Part shown: in pieces, positions 1-8,524 of the stretch
How positions within the stretch are numbered: position 1 is the stretch's first letter
Layout of the letters: each line of letters begins with the position of its first letter
Assembly (NCBI RefSeq): GCF_023243075.1
Contig: NZ_JALKFZ020000142.1
Location: 1 to 64,000 of the forward strand
Reading direction: 5' to 3'
Source: Frankia sp. AiPa1
Lineage (GTDB): Bacteria > Actinomycetota > Actinomycetes > Frankiales > Frankiaceae
DNA length: 64,000 bases
Notes under the pieces: model-generated
Told to the model about the DNA's origin: nothing
Database searches by the model: none
The model's input: the letters and a program-made list of their open reading frames with translations, nothing else
Position numbers and translations under genes: made by a program

Positions 1-98
1 TGGACGGCACACGGTGGACGGCACACGGTGGACGGCACACGGTGGACGGCACACGGTGGACGGCACACGGTGGACGGCACACGGTGGACGGTGGACGG
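1..98. repeat. 14-bp tandem repeat (minisatellite)
   Basis: Six perfect head-to-tail copies of TGGACGGCACACGG fill positions 1-84, followed by two shortened 7-bp copies (TGGACGG) up to 98. The array touches the left edge, so its full length is unknown. The unit is not a multiple of three, and the open frames across it look accidental. It ends about 50 bp before the probable promoter of the gene at 197. Confidence 0.9.
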
Positions 99-196
99 GT
101 GTGGCACGCATCCGACCGAGCCGGCCAGCCGCCCGCGCGGTGACCTACCCTGAGTGTCGACGGCGCGGACGAACGCGGGAGGCGGGCTGCAGGCGG

Positions 197-544
197 ATGT
201 TGACCACTCCACGCTTCCTGCAGGGGATCGTCCCGTTCGAGGGGCGTGGGCTGGGCGCGCCGTTCTCGCTGGGCGCGAGCTTCGCCTACGTGGTGCCGGA
301 AGGGATCACGGCGCAGCCGCTGTACTTCCGCGGCGGCAACTCCACCAACGAACTCATCTGCGCGATCCTGCACCGGGACGGCCAGCCGATGCGCTACTTC
401 CCGATCGGCGCCCGCGCCTCGGTGCACGTCCCCCTGCGCGTCATCGAGGATCTGGCCCCGGCCACCCGGGTCGAGCTGCTACTCGCCGCGCCGGAGGGCC
501 TCCGCGGCACCCTGGTCGCCGACGTCGGCATCGTCGAACTCTGA
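197..544 (+). CDS. Small conserved-looking protein of unknown function
   Basis: This is a 115-residue protein starting at ATG 197. The frame stays open further upstream, but that part runs through the minisatellite and looks non-coding. An AGGCGG stretch lies just before the ATG, and TACCCT at 146-151 could be the -10 element. The protein has no signal peptide or membrane segment. It alternates short hydrophobic and polar stretches, as in a small beta-rich domain (YVVPEGITAQPLYF, then ARASVHVPLRV). Composition is normal, unlike the low-complexity proteins nearby, so I think it is real. I do not recognise the family and give no function. The next gene, arfB, is convergent. Confidence 0.6.
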   Translation: MLTTPRFLQGIVPFEGRGLGAPFSLGASFAYVVPEGITAQPLYFRGGNSTNELICAILHRDGQPMRYFPIGARASVHVPLRVIEDLAPATRVELLLAAPEGLRGTLVADVGIVEL

Positions 545-772
545 GGCTGCGAACTCTGCCGCCGCAGATGGGCGACCCATCCACTGGACCGCTACTTTCG
601 GCGATGGGCGACGGAGCAAGATCCCGCTTCACAGGTCGCCGTGGGGGACAAATCAGACACGAATACCCCCACAACGACCTGTTTGAATCTTGAGGCTTTC
701 TGGCCCGGGAATTTTCGCCACGGAATGTGACAGGGCCGTCCGGTGAGAGCGTGCCAGCCCGACCAGGTCAGC

Positions 773-821
773 AGGGCCGGGCGGACAGAGGGCCGGGCGG
801 TCAGGAGGGCCGGGCGGTCAG
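773..821. repeat. Three 16-17 bp direct repeats at the end of arfB
   Basis: AGGGCCGGGCGGNCAG occurs at 773-788, 789-804 and 806-821. The last copy covers the arfB stop codon (818-820 on the plus strand). The repeats lie between convergent genes and may have expanded by slippage. I see no perfect hairpin in them. Confidence 0.75.
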
Positions 822-1261
822 TCGTGGGGTGGGACCACGCGGCGGTCCCGTTTGGTGGCGGAGCGCTGCTTCTTCGCCTGCAGTCGCCGCTCGACGGCGC
901 CCCGGGACGGCTTGGTGGAGCGACGCGCGCGGGGTGGCGGTGCCGTCGCCGTCCGCAGGACGTCCACCAGACGGTCGAGCGCGGCCTCGCGGTTGCGCAG
1001 CTGTGAACGGTGTTCGCTCGCCACGAGGGTGAGGACGCCGTCGTGCAGCCGGCCGGCGAGGCGGGCCAGGGCACGCGCGCGAACCGCCGGGCGCAGACTC
1101 GGCGAGGTGGCCACGTCGAAGGAGAGCTCGACCCGCGAGTCGGAGGTGTTCACCGACTGCCCGCCGGGGCCGGAGGAGCGGGAGTACCGCCAGCGCAACT
1201 CGTCTGCGGGCAGTGCGAAACCCGGGCGAACCTGAACCTCCCGGGGCAGCATGCCCTCCAT
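818..1261 (-). CDS. arfB: Alternative ribosome-rescue factor ArfB (peptidyl-tRNA hydrolase)
   Basis: This 147-residue protein has the release-factor domain of the YaeJ/ArfB family. The catalytic GGQ lies in SSGPGGQSVNTSDSRVEL near residues 29-46, and the C-terminus is rich in Lys and Arg (RRLQAKKQRSATKRDRR). In characterised members the GGQ loop hydrolyses peptidyl-tRNA on ribosomes stalled without a stop codon, while the basic tail sits in the empty mRNA channel. Length fits the family (about 140 residues), and the codon-recognition domains of true release factors are absent. The start at 1261 lacks a clear ribosome binding site; a second Met three codons later is possible. It stands alone, convergent with the gene at 197. 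Confidence 0.93.
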   Translation of the reverse strand: MEGMLPREVQVRPGFALPADELRWRYSRSSGPGGQSVNTSDSRVELSFDVATSPSLRPAVRARALARLAGRLHDGVLTLVASEHRSQLRNREAALDRLVDVLRTATAPPPRARRSTKPSRGAVERRLQAKKQRSATKRDRRVVPPHD

Positions 1262-1294
1262 GGTGCCCGACCCCGGGCCATCCGTCAGCCGCGT

Positions 1295-1444
1295 TTACCC
1301 GACGGGCGTGGCGGGAGCGCCGGTCGTCGCGGTGGCCTCGCGCCACAGGTCGATGTCCTCACCGCTGCGGGCTCGCCGCCGCACGGCGGTGAGCGCGGCC
1401 CCGGCGCCCGCCAGCAACGCCAGCACCGTCACCTTGCGCGCCAT
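1295..1444 (-). CDS. DLW-39-type small membrane-anchored peptide
   Basis: This is a 49-residue protein. Its ATG at 1444 has a good ribosome binding site (GAGAGGAG) about five bases upstream. It starts MARKVTVLALLAGAGAALTA, a short hydrophobic helix, followed by RRRARSGEDIDLWREAT. The basic helix end followed by a DLW-x-EAT motif is the signature I associate with actinobacterial DLW-39 family peptides, whose function is unknown. Here about ten residues (ending ATPVG) extend past that core. It is likely a single-pass inner-membrane peptide with a cytoplasmic acidic/Trp end. It lies just upstream of arfB on the same strand, separated by 33 bp. Confidence 0.75.
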   Translation of the reverse strand: MARKVTVLALLAGAGAALTAVRRRARSGEDIDLWREATATTGAPATPVG

Positions 1445-1757
1445 GTCGACTCCTCTCGTCCGGCCCGGCCCGGCGCCGTCGGCGTCTGGCGACGGTCGCG
1501 CAAGCGTCGCTGTTCGCGACCCGACCTCCACGGTATCCCGGTGACCGACACCACGACCGCGTCAGTCCGAGAGGCCGATCCCGACAGGTGCGGCATCGCG
1601 CTCCCGAGGCCACGGCGCACTGATCAATGGCCACGGCCTACCGATCCGAGGCCACGGCACACCGAATGGCCACGGCACACCGATCCATGGCCGCGGCACC
1701 AACCCGAGCCCACCCAACCGCACAGGTCGTCAACCACACGGCAGCGACCAGCACGGG
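1445..1757. other. Intergenic region with degenerate repeats
   Basis: No convincing gene lies in these 313 bp between the NERD gene and the DLW-39-type gene, both on the minus strand. Positions about 1625-1700 hold imperfect repeats around GGCCACGGCACACCGAT. They resemble the 14-bp unit at the left edge of the window (shared core CGGCACAC). The region should carry the promoter of the small peptide gene; I cannot place it confidently. Confidence 0.5.
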
Positions 1758-2597
1758 TCAGCGGCGCAGCAGGCCGCGTAGGCGGGAGCGGGCCGGCCAG
1801 GACCGGGGGGGCGCACTCACCTCGTAGGCGGGGAACGCCCGCTCGGCGACGTCCACCAGCATCGCGACGTCGATCGGCCGCAGGACCACCCCGGCGGAGA
1901 GCACATAGTCGGCCACGCCGGACGCGGGCAGCAGCAGCACGCCCTCGACCAGGGCGAGTCCGGCGGGCACCTCGGCCCGGGCGAACGCGACGACCGGCTG
2001 GGCCTCGAGCTGCCATCCCGCCGGCAGCTCGCCGAGCAGCTGGGCGGTGGTCTCCTCGCCCATCCAGGCGACCAGGCCGAGCATCGCGCGCAGCGGGACC
2101 TTGCCGGCCCAGACGCCGGCCGAGTTCTGCCGGACCGGGCCCTCGTGCGCGTCAGTCTCGATCACCCAGGCGCCGGACGGACCGATGACGAGATGATCGA
2201 TGTTGCTCGCCGAGTCGGCCAGAGCCCGGTCGTGCAGGACCGTGTAGCCGGCGCGGACCAGGCGGTCGAGCGCCCGGGCGGTGCTGCGCTCGGCCTCGGC
2301 GTCCTCGCGCCAGGCCTCGATCTCCGGTGGGGTCCGGAAGAACCGGACCGCGGCGACGACGCCCACGACCAGCGCCGCGACGACGCCGAGCTGGGCCGCG
2401 ACCCCCGCCGGCAGCCCGGCGAGGACGCAGAGCGCCACCACGGCGAGGACCGCCCCCGCGGCGATGCCGCCCGCGACGGCGAACGAGCGTTGTTTGTGGT
2501 CGGCGCGTTCGGCGGAGTAAAGCTCCCTGCGCCGCAGGTATTCGGCCATGGCCGAACGCCCCGCTGACTGCCGGTCGGACACGTCCGTGGTCACCAC
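1758..2597 (-). CDS. NERD-domain membrane protein with degenerate catalytic motif
   Basis: This 279-residue protein has two adjacent hydrophobic segments (about residues 42-62 and 66-86), then a cytoplasmic nuclease-related (NERD) domain. The match is to the NERD core: a conserved helix (STARALDRLVRAGYTVLHD), then ASNIDHLVIGPSGAWVIET. In NERD and PD-(D/E)XK folds the strand usually ends Glu-x-Lys. Here it reads IETD, so the catalytic Lys is replaced by Asp while the upstream Asp and the Glu remain. That predicts loss of nuclease activity, though the fold may still bind nucleic acid or a partner. The start is probably one of two adjacent GTG codons at 2597 and 2594, beside GGGAGG. A 328-bp gap separates it from the divergent egtA. 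Confidence 0.75.
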   Translation of the reverse strand: MVTTDVSDRQSAGRSAMAEYLRRRELYSAERADHKQRSFAVAGGIAAGAVLAVVALCVLAGLPAGVAAQLGVVAALVVGVVAAVRFFRTPPEIEAWREDAEAERSTARALDRLVRAGYTVLHDRALADSASNIDHLVIGPSGAWVIETDAHEGPVRQNSAGVWAGKVPLRAMLGLVAWMGEETTAQLLGELPAGWQLEAQPVVAFARAEVPAGLALVEGVLLLPASGVADYVLSAGVVLRPIDVAMLVDVAERAFPAYEVSAPPRSWPARSRLRGLLRR

Positions 2598-2925
2598 CTC
2601 CCGGCGCCGGCACGACGCCGCTGGGCTAGGCGATTGCCCCCGGTCCGGAACCGGGCCAGGACACGGTCAGTTACTCCGCGTTACCGGCTTGCTGGTCCAT
2701 ACCGGTCACCATTCCATTGAATTCACAACAGCGACAGGGTCAGGGGCGTGGAATATGCAAGCGAGAACCACGTTGAACCCACATCTATACCACCCTTCGG
2801 CGAAGTCGCCGAGACGACACCGGGCGGTCTGGTCGGATAGTCGACGCCGAGGCTGGGGAGGAATCTCCCAGGCAGCCGCCGCCGAGCGCGGCGCGATGGT
2901 GCCAGTGCCACGAAGGAGCCGCAGG
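2598..2925. other. Divergent intergenic region, NERD gene / egtA
   Basis: These 328 bp are less GC-rich than the surroundings (for example 2700-2790) and must contain promoters for the NERD gene (leftward) and the egt operon (rightward). An open frame runs through it into egtA but has no ribosome binding site before 2926. I see no clear operator or -35/-10 pair. Confidence 0.5.
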
Positions 2926-4665
2926 ATGCCAGGTCACGCGCCAGCTCGGGCCGCTGGGAACGACGACAACCCGCCGTACCGCAGCCCGCTCGACCGTGAC
3001 GCCGTACTCGCCTTCGCAGTCGCCTGCGTGACACCTCCCGCCACCCCGACGGCCACCTCGGCCACCTCGGCCACCTCGGCCACCTCGGCCACCTCGGCTC
3101 CGACAACAGCCGACGCCCCGAGGGCAGGGGCATCTTCACCGATAGTCGCGGTGCCGTCGGCAATCCACTTGTCACCAGCTGTGACGGTGGGTGTTGAGAC
3201 CGAATGGTTCGTGGTGGACCGACATGACGTACACCGTCCCGTCACGCCCGCGCGCAGCAGCCGAGCCCTCGCCTGTCTCGCCGACGGCGCCAGCCCGGCC
3301 GCCTGGGCGACCGCCATCAGGCCGGCCGGCGACCCGCCCTTGGGGGCAGCCGCCCATGCGGTCGTCGATGGGCCGGCTGACACCGACGCTTCCGGCATGA
3401 TGCTGCCGGGCGGTAGCCGGATCACCTTCGAGCCCGGCGGACAGCTCGAGCTGTCCGGCCCGCCGGCGACGCTGGCGGCGGCCATCGCGGCGACCGCCGC
3501 GGATCTGCGCCTCGTCCGTGCCGCACTGGCCGAGCACGATCTCGCGCTGGTCGGCATGGGCACCGATCCGCTGCGCACCGCGGGACGCCAGACCACGGCG
3601 TCCCGCTACGCGGCGATGGAGAAGCACTTCCTGGCCGGCGGTGGCGCCTCCGGGACGTCGATGATGTTCTCGACGGCGTCCGTCCAGGTCAACCTGGACC
3701 TCGGGGCAACTCCGGCGGAGGCGGACGAACGGTTCCGGCTCGCCCACACCGTCGGTCCGGTGCTGACCGCCATGTTCGCCGCCTCGCCCGCGCTCGCCGG
3801 GCGACGTACCCGCTGGCGCTCCACCCGGCAGGCCATCTGGTCCGGCATCGATGCGAGTCGGACCCGTTCCGTCCTTGACGTCCGCCTCGGACCCGACGCC
3901 GGCCCCACCGCCACGCTGATACCCGGAACGCCCGACACACCCGGAACGCCCGCTGTCGGCTCCGGTTGGAAAAACGGAGGCACAGGCAGGGAACTCGGCG
4001 TTGGGGCGGGCATCGGCGCCGGTCCGCTTCCCTGCGCCGAGCTTGCCGCCCGCTGGGCCCGCTATCTACTGGACGCTCGCCTGATGATGATCGCTGCCCC
4101 CGAGCACGCCGGCACGGACGATTCGGGCGAGCACGACGACCATTTCATCGCCGCCACCGCGGGCCACACCTTCGCCGACTGGCTCGCCGGACGCGGCCCC
4201 GTCGCGCGTCCACCGACCATCGACGATCTTCGCTACCACGCGACTACCCTGTTCCCACCGGTCCGCCCCCGAGGGTGGTGGGAGTTGCGTTATCTGGACG
4301 CGCAGCCGGGGGATGGCTGGATGGTGGCCGTCGCGGTGACCACGGCGCTGCTCACCGATCCCGTCGCCGCCGCCGGTGCCGGAATCGCCTGCGAGCAGGT
4401 GGCCGGGCGCTGGTCGAGCGCGTCCACGCTCGCGATGGCCGACGAGTCGTTGCACCAGGCGGGCCTGGCCTGCCTTGACCTCGCCACGGCCGCGCTGCGT
4501 CGTGCGGGCGCCCCGGGTGATCTCGTCCATGCCGTCGAGGAGTTCACCGAGCGCTACCCGGGCCGCGGTCGCTGCCCGGCCGACGAACTGTCCGAGCGGT
4601 TCACCCGGATCGGCCCGGCCGGTCTGCTGCGCGAGGAGGCCCGGTCGTGCATCTCGGTCGCCTGA
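2926..4665 (+). CDS. egtA: Glutamate-cysteine ligase EgtA (ergothioneine pathway)
   Basis: EgtA joins glutamate and cysteine to gamma-glutamylcysteine, the sulfur donor for EgtB. The 579-residue protein has the family core: VGVETEWFV near residue 90, ITFEPGGQLELSGPP near residue 170, and the GTSMMFSTASVQVNLD block. I chose ATG 2926 because AAGGAG lies seven bases upstream (2913-2918) and because LDRDAVLAFAVACV soon after matches the usual N-terminus; the frame continues upstream without support. Two low-complexity insertions are unusual: an Ala-Thr-Ser repeat before the core (3052-3096) and a Thr/Pro/Gly stretch around 3920-4010. It is the first gene of egtABCD and overlaps egtB by 19 bp, implying coupled translation. 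Confidence 0.93.
   Translation: MPGHAPARAAGNDDNPPYRSPLDRDAVLAFAVACVTPPATPTATSATSATSATSATSAPTTADAPRAGASSPIVAVPSAIHLSPAVTVGVETEWFVVDRHDVHRPVTPARSSRALACLADGASPAAWATAIRPAGDPPLGAAAHAVVDGPADTDASGMMLPGGSRITFEPGGQLELSGPPATLAAAIAATAADLRLVRAALAEHDLALVGMGTDPLRTAGRQTTASRYAAMEKHFLAGGGASGTSMMFSTASVQVNLDLGATPAEADERFRLAHTVGPVLTAMFAASPALAGRRTRWRSTRQAIWSGIDASRTRSVLDVRLGPDAGPTATLIPGTPDTPGTPAVGSGWKNGGTGRELGVGAGIGAGPLPCAELAARWARYLLDARLMMIAAPEHAGTDDSGEHDDHFIAATAGHTFADWLAGRGPVARPPTIDDLRYHATTLFPPVRPRGWWELRYLDAQPGDGWMVAVAVTTALLTDPVAAAGAGIACEQVAGRWSSASTLAMADESLHQAGLACLDLATAALRRAGAPGDLVHAVEEFTERYPGRGRCPADELSERFTRIGPAGLLREEARSCISVA
3052..3096 (+). repeat. 9-bp tandem repeat inside egtA
   Basis: Five perfect copies of GCCACCTCG encode an Ala-Thr-Ser run ahead of the catalytic core of EgtA. 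The repeat keeps the reading frame and is a likely slippage expansion. Confidence 0.9.
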
Positions 4666-6221
4666 CCCCGCAGCCGTCATCGTCCCCCGAGCCGTCCCCC
4701 GAACCGTCCCCCGAACCGTCCAGCGGCGACGGCCCGGTGAGCCTGCGCGAGCAGGTGGTGGCCGGGCTCGAGGAGGTCCGGCGACGGTCGCTTCTTTACA
4801 CCGACATCGACGACGACGAGCTTGTCCGCCAGCACTCCCCGTTGATGTCGCCGCTGGTCTGGGATCTCGCCCATGTCGGCAACTTCGAGGATCTCTGGCT
4901 GGTGCGCGCCCTCGGTGCGCAGGATGCGACCCGGTCTGGCCTGGACGACATCTACGACGCCTTCCGGCACGGCCGGGCCAGCAGAGCGGCCCTGGCCCTG
5001 CTCGGCCCGGCCGGCGCCCGCGCCTACCTGCGCGAGGTTCGCGGACGCGCACTCGACCTGCTCGACCGGTTCGGCCCGCTGCCCGACGACCCGGCCCATT
5101 CCCTGACCATCCCGCACGCACTGCCGGTGGGCATCGGCATCGCCACCGAGCCCGGCGCGGCGCCCCCGGTGCCCGCCGGCACCTCCCCGACGGGCACCGG
5201 CACGCCCTCGGGCGCCGCGGCCCGTGCGACCGAGGGCTCCCCCCTGGACGCCGACGCCGACGCCCACGACCGGCTGCTGACCCGCGGATTCGTCTACGGC
5301 ATGGTCATCCAGCACGAGCACCAGCACGCCGAGACGATGCTGGCCACCCATCAGCTGCGGGCCGGTCCCCCGCTGCTTGATGTCGGCGCCACACCCGCGC
5401 CGGGCCGGGTCGTGCCGCGCAGGGAGGTGCTGGTGCCGGCCGGCCCCTTCACCCTCGGTACGAGTCACGACCCGTGGGCGTACGACAACGAGCGCCCCGC
5501 GCACCGGGTGGAGCTGCCGGCGTTCTGGATCGACACGCTGCCGGTGAGCAACCGGGCGCAGATGGCCTTCATCGACGCCGGCGGCTATGACGACCCGCGG
5601 CTGTGGTCCCCGGCCGGCTGGGAATGGCGGCAGCAGGAAGGGGCCCACGCGCCCGCGTTCTGGTGGCGCGACGGCGGGATCTGGCTACGCCGACGGTTCG
5701 GCCGGATCGAGCCGGTGCCGCCGGACGAGCCCGTCCAGCATGTCTGCTGGTACGAGGCCGAGGCACACGCCCGGTGGGCCGGCCGGCGGTTGCCCACCGA
5801 GGCGGAATGGGAGAAGGCCGCTACCCACGACCCGGTCACCCGACGTTCACGCCGGTATCCGTGGGGTGACACCGCGCCGACCCCAGACCATGCCAATCTG
5901 GGAAATCGCACGAGCGGTCCCGCTCCATTGGGGGCCTACCCCACGGGCGCGAGTCCGTGCGGAGCCGAGCACATGATCGGGGACGTATGGGAATGGACCG
6001 CGAGCGGATTCACGCCCTACCCGGGCTTCCGTTCCCATCCCTACCGGGAGTACAGCGAGGTCTTCTTCCCGAAGTCGGGGGAGACGTCGGCCTTCCGCGT
6101 CCTGCGCGGCGGGAGCTGGGCGACCGGCGTCCCGGCCATCCGGGCCACGTTCCGCAACTGGGACTACCCGATCCGACGCCAGATCTTCGCGGGCTTCCGG
6201 CTGGCTCGCGACGCCGAATGA
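4647..6221 (+). CDS. egtB: Ergothioneine synthase EgtB (hercynine sulfoxide synthase)
   Basis: EgtB is a non-haem iron enzyme that uses O2 to couple gamma-glutamylcysteine to hercynine. The 524-residue protein starts at GTG 4647, with GAGGAGG at 4633-4639, inside the end of egtA. The N-terminal DinB-like half supplies the iron ligands: the His of WDLAHVGNFEDL (about residue 76) and the HEHQHAE motif (about residues 222-228). The C-terminal half is an FGE-sulfatase domain (VLVPAGPFTLGTS to FRVLRGGSWATG, ending FAGFRLARDAE). Pro/Gly/Thr-rich insertions lie at the N-terminus and between the first His and HEHQH (about residues 165-210). The downstream neighbour is egtC. Confidence 0.95.
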   Translation: MHLGRLTPQPSSSPEPSPEPSPEPSSGDGPVSLREQVVAGLEEVRRRSLLYTDIDDDELVRQHSPLMSPLVWDLAHVGNFEDLWLVRALGAQDATRSGLDDIYDAFRHGRASRAALALLGPAGARAYLREVRGRALDLLDRFGPLPDDPAHSLTIPHALPVGIGIATEPGAAPPVPAGTSPTGTGTPSGAAARATEGSPLDADADAHDRLLTRGFVYGMVIQHEHQHAETMLATHQLRAGPPLLDVGATPAPGRVVPRREVLVPAGPFTLGTSHDPWAYDNERPAHRVELPAFWIDTLPVSNRAQMAFIDAGGYDDPRLWSPAGWEWRQQEGAHAPAFWWRDGGIWLRRRFGRIEPVPPDEPVQHVCWYEAEAHARWAGRRLPTEAEWEKAATHDPVTRRSRRYPWGDTAPTPDHANLGNRTSGPAPLGAYPTGASPCGAEHMIGDVWEWTASGFTPYPGFRSHPYREYSEVFFPKSGETSAFRVLRGGSWATGVPAIRATFRNWDYPIRRQIFAGFRLARDAE

Positions 6222-6279
6222 CCACCACGCGCCGCGTGACCACCCCCAAGAGCCATCTGACGGTCTGGGGGCGCTGACC

Positions 6280-7383
6280 ATGTGCCGTCACCTCGCCTGG
6301 ATAGGCGCTCCCCGCACGCTCGCCGAGCTCACGATGGCACGTCCGTTCGGCCTGCTGCGGCAGTCCTGGGCACCGCGGCGGATGCGGCACGGCACGATCA
6401 ACGCCGACGGCTACGGCGTCGGCTGGTACGCCCCGCGGCAGCGCGCCGAGCCAGCCCGGTACCGCCGGGCAGTGCCGATGTGGACCGACGCGTCCTATGC
6501 CTCGATCGCCGGTGTGATCGCCTCGGGCTGTGTGCTGGCGGCCGTGCGCAACGCGAGCGTCGGCATGCCGGTCGAGGAGTCCGCGACCGCCCCGTTCACC
6601 GACGGCATCCGCCTGCTCAGCCACAACGGGCGAGTGGACCCGAGCGCCGTGCGTGCCCTGCTGGCGAAGCACCCCGATGCACCGCCACCCGACTCGGCCT
6701 GCGACTCGGCGCTGGTAGCCGCCCTGCTCTGGGAGCACGCCGCACAGCTCCCCCTCGCCGACGCGGTCGCCACGGTCGTCACGGCCCTCGGGGACGCCGA
6801 CCTCGCCGACTCCGGCCCCGGTGCCCCGCGCCCCTGGGCCGGAGACTGGACGGCTGTCCCCGAACACCCCCCCGTACCGACCCGTCCACCTGTGCCCGAC
6901 CGGACGTCCGGGTCCAATCGGTTGTCCGGGTCCAATCGGACGTCCATTCCCGACCTGACAGCCGCGTCCGAACAGCAGTTTGGGCCCGATCGGACGTCCG
7001 CGTCCGAACAGCGGTCCGGGTTCGAACCGGCGCGGGCATCCGGACGAACGGAGACATCCACCCAGCCGCCGACGCCGGGCCGGGCGCAGGCCGCGCGTCT
7101 GAATCTCCTTGTCACTGATGGCACCCAGCTGGTCGCCACCGCCTGGGGCGAGACGCTGGTCTACCGGGTCGAGGCGGACGGTGTCCTGGTCGCGAGCGAG
7201 CCCGACGACGACGCACCTGGCTGGATCCATGTTCCGGACCGCCATCTCCTGGTGGCCGACACGCGCAAGGTCACCCTTCGTAGCTTGAAAACCGAGGGTG
7301 GCTACTGTGGGTTGCACACCGTCGATGGAGGAAACCACGATGACAGCGAGGACTCCGACGACCTCCCCCACCGGGACGGCTGA
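6280..7383 (+). CDS. egtC: Gamma-glutamyl-hercynylcysteine sulfoxide hydrolase EgtC
   Basis: EgtC removes the gamma-glutamyl group after the EgtB step. This 367-residue protein starts MCRHLAWIGAP, leaving Cys2 as the N-terminal nucleophile of class II (Ntn) glutamine amidotransferases. Further family blocks are NADGYGVGWYAP near residue 44, AAVRNASVGMPVEESATAPF near residue 88 and LSHNGRVDPSAV. EgtC proteins are usually 225-270 residues; the excess is a repetitive Ser/Arg/Thr/Asn-rich insertion (about residues 190-265, nt 6880-7070) before the last strands (LNLLVTDGTQLVATAWG). The last 44 bp overlap egtD. Confidence 0.93.
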   Translation: MCRHLAWIGAPRTLAELTMARPFGLLRQSWAPRRMRHGTINADGYGVGWYAPRQRAEPARYRRAVPMWTDASYASIAGVIASGCVLAAVRNASVGMPVEESATAPFTDGIRLLSHNGRVDPSAVRALLAKHPDAPPPDSACDSALVAALLWEHAAQLPLADAVATVVTALGDADLADSGPGAPRPWAGDWTAVPEHPPVPTRPPVPDRTSGSNRLSGSNRTSIPDLTAASEQQFGPDRTSASEQRSGFEPARASGRTETSTQPPTPGRAQAARLNLLVTDGTQLVATAWGETLVYRVEADGVLVASEPDDDAPGWIHVPDRHLLVADTRKVTLRSLKTEGGYCGLHTVDGGNHDDSEDSDDLPHRDG

Positions 7384-8482
7384 CCCCGCGGATTCGATCA
7401 CCGTTGTTCCACGTGAATCCGAGCTGATCTCCGCACCCGACGGTGGGCCCGCTCTGACAGTGCAGCGGCACGTTCGCGAGGCCGATCGGGCGGTCGCCCT
7501 GGCGCGCGACGTCCTCACCGGCCTGACAGCGCCGCCGCGGTCACTGCCGCCCAAGTGGTTCTACGACGCCCGGGGCGGAATCCTCTTCGAGGAGATCACC
7601 CGGCTGCCCGAGTACTACCCGACTCGACGCGAACGCACCATCCTCGAACTGCACGCCGCTGACATTGCTGCCGTCCACCCGGTCGACACCCTCATTGAGC
7701 TTGGCTCCGGTAGCTCCAGCAAGACCCGGCTGCTCCTGGACGCGCTGCGCGACACGGGCTGTCTGCGACGCTTCGCGCCCTTCGATGTGGACGAGACCTC
7801 TCTGATCCAGTCGGGGCAGGCCATCCTCGCCGACTACCCGGGCCTGGCGGTGCATGCGGTCGTCGGCGATTTCGAACGGCACCTGTCCTTTCTGCCCACC
7901 GGTGGACACCGCATGATCGCCTTCCTGGGCGGCACCATCGGCAACATGCGTCCGGAGTCGCGCCAGAAGTTCCTGACAACGCTTCGCGGTCAGGCTGGGC
8001 CCGGCGACACGCTCCTGATCGGTACGGACCTGCTCAAGGATCCGGACCGGCTGGTCGCCGCCTACGACGACGGTGCCGGAGTCACCGCCGCGTTCAACCG
8101 CAACATCCTCACCGTCCTCAACCGGGAGCTCGGCGCCAACTTCGACGTCCGCGGCTTCGCGCATATCGCCCAGTGGAACGCGGCCGACTCCTGGATCGAG
8201 ATGCGGTTGCGCGCCGTGCGCGACCAGCAGGTCACTATCGACGCGCTGGCCCTCAGCCTTGACTTCGTCCGGGGCGAGGACCTGCTCACCGAGATCAGCG
8301 CCAAGTTCGTCCCGGAGGGGATCGACGCGGAGCTGGCGCAGGCCGGCTGGGCGTGCGCGGCGCGGTGGACCGACCCCGACGGGGACTTCGCCCTCACCCT
8401 TGCCGCCCCCACCACCCCACCACCCCCGTCTGACCCGGCCAGCCGGGCCGGCGAGCGTCCGGACAGCCGGGGCCCGGGATAG
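7340..8482 (+). CDS. egtD: Histidine N-alpha-methyltransferase EgtD
   Basis: EgtD trimethylates histidine with three S-adenosylmethionine molecules to make hercynine, the first committed step. The 380-residue protein starts at ATG 7340, with GGAGGA seven bases upstream, inside the end of egtC. Recognisable blocks are LPPKWFYDARGGILFEEITR near residue 73, the SAM-binding IELGSGSSSKTRLLL near residue 119, and FLGGTIGNMRPE near residue 195. The last 25 or so residues are a Pro/Ser-rich tail. It is the last gene of the operon; no egtE-type PLP lyase follows, and a strong hairpin separates it from convergent ilvD. A parS-like sequence lies inside its first codons (7406-7419). Confidence 0.95.
   Translation: MTARTPTTSPTGTADPADSITVVPRESELISAPDGGPALTVQRHVREADRAVALARDVLTGLTAPPRSLPPKWFYDARGGILFEEITRLPEYYPTRRERTILELHAADIAAVHPVDTLIELGSGSSSKTRLLLDALRDTGCLRRFAPFDVDETSLIQSGQAILADYPGLAVHAVVGDFERHLSFLPTGGHRMIAFLGGTIGNMRPESRQKFLTTLRGQAGPGDTLLIGTDLLKDPDRLVAAYDDGAGVTAAFNRNILTVLNRELGANFDVRGFAHIAQWNAADSWIEMRLRAVRDQQVTIDALALSLDFVRGEDLLTEISAKFVPEGIDAELAQAGWACAARWTDPDGDFALTLAAPTTPPPPSDPASRAGERPDSRGPG
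7406..7419. promoter_or_regulatory. Degenerate parS-like site
   Basis: GTTCCACGTGAATC differs at one base from GTTCCACGTGAAAC, a common form of the ParB-binding palindrome, which is also present (reverse complement) at 50008-50021. It lies in the egtD coding sequence about 52 kb from oriC. Whether ParB binds it is unknown. Confidence 0.4.
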
Positions 8483-8524
8483 TCCGGACAGCCGGGCGGG
8501 TGCCCACGTCTACGTCTACCCATC

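Noticed and set aside
2548..2925. Longer EgtA N-terminus from the start of the open frame
   Set aside because: No ribosome binding site before 2926, and the added residues do not resemble EgtA.
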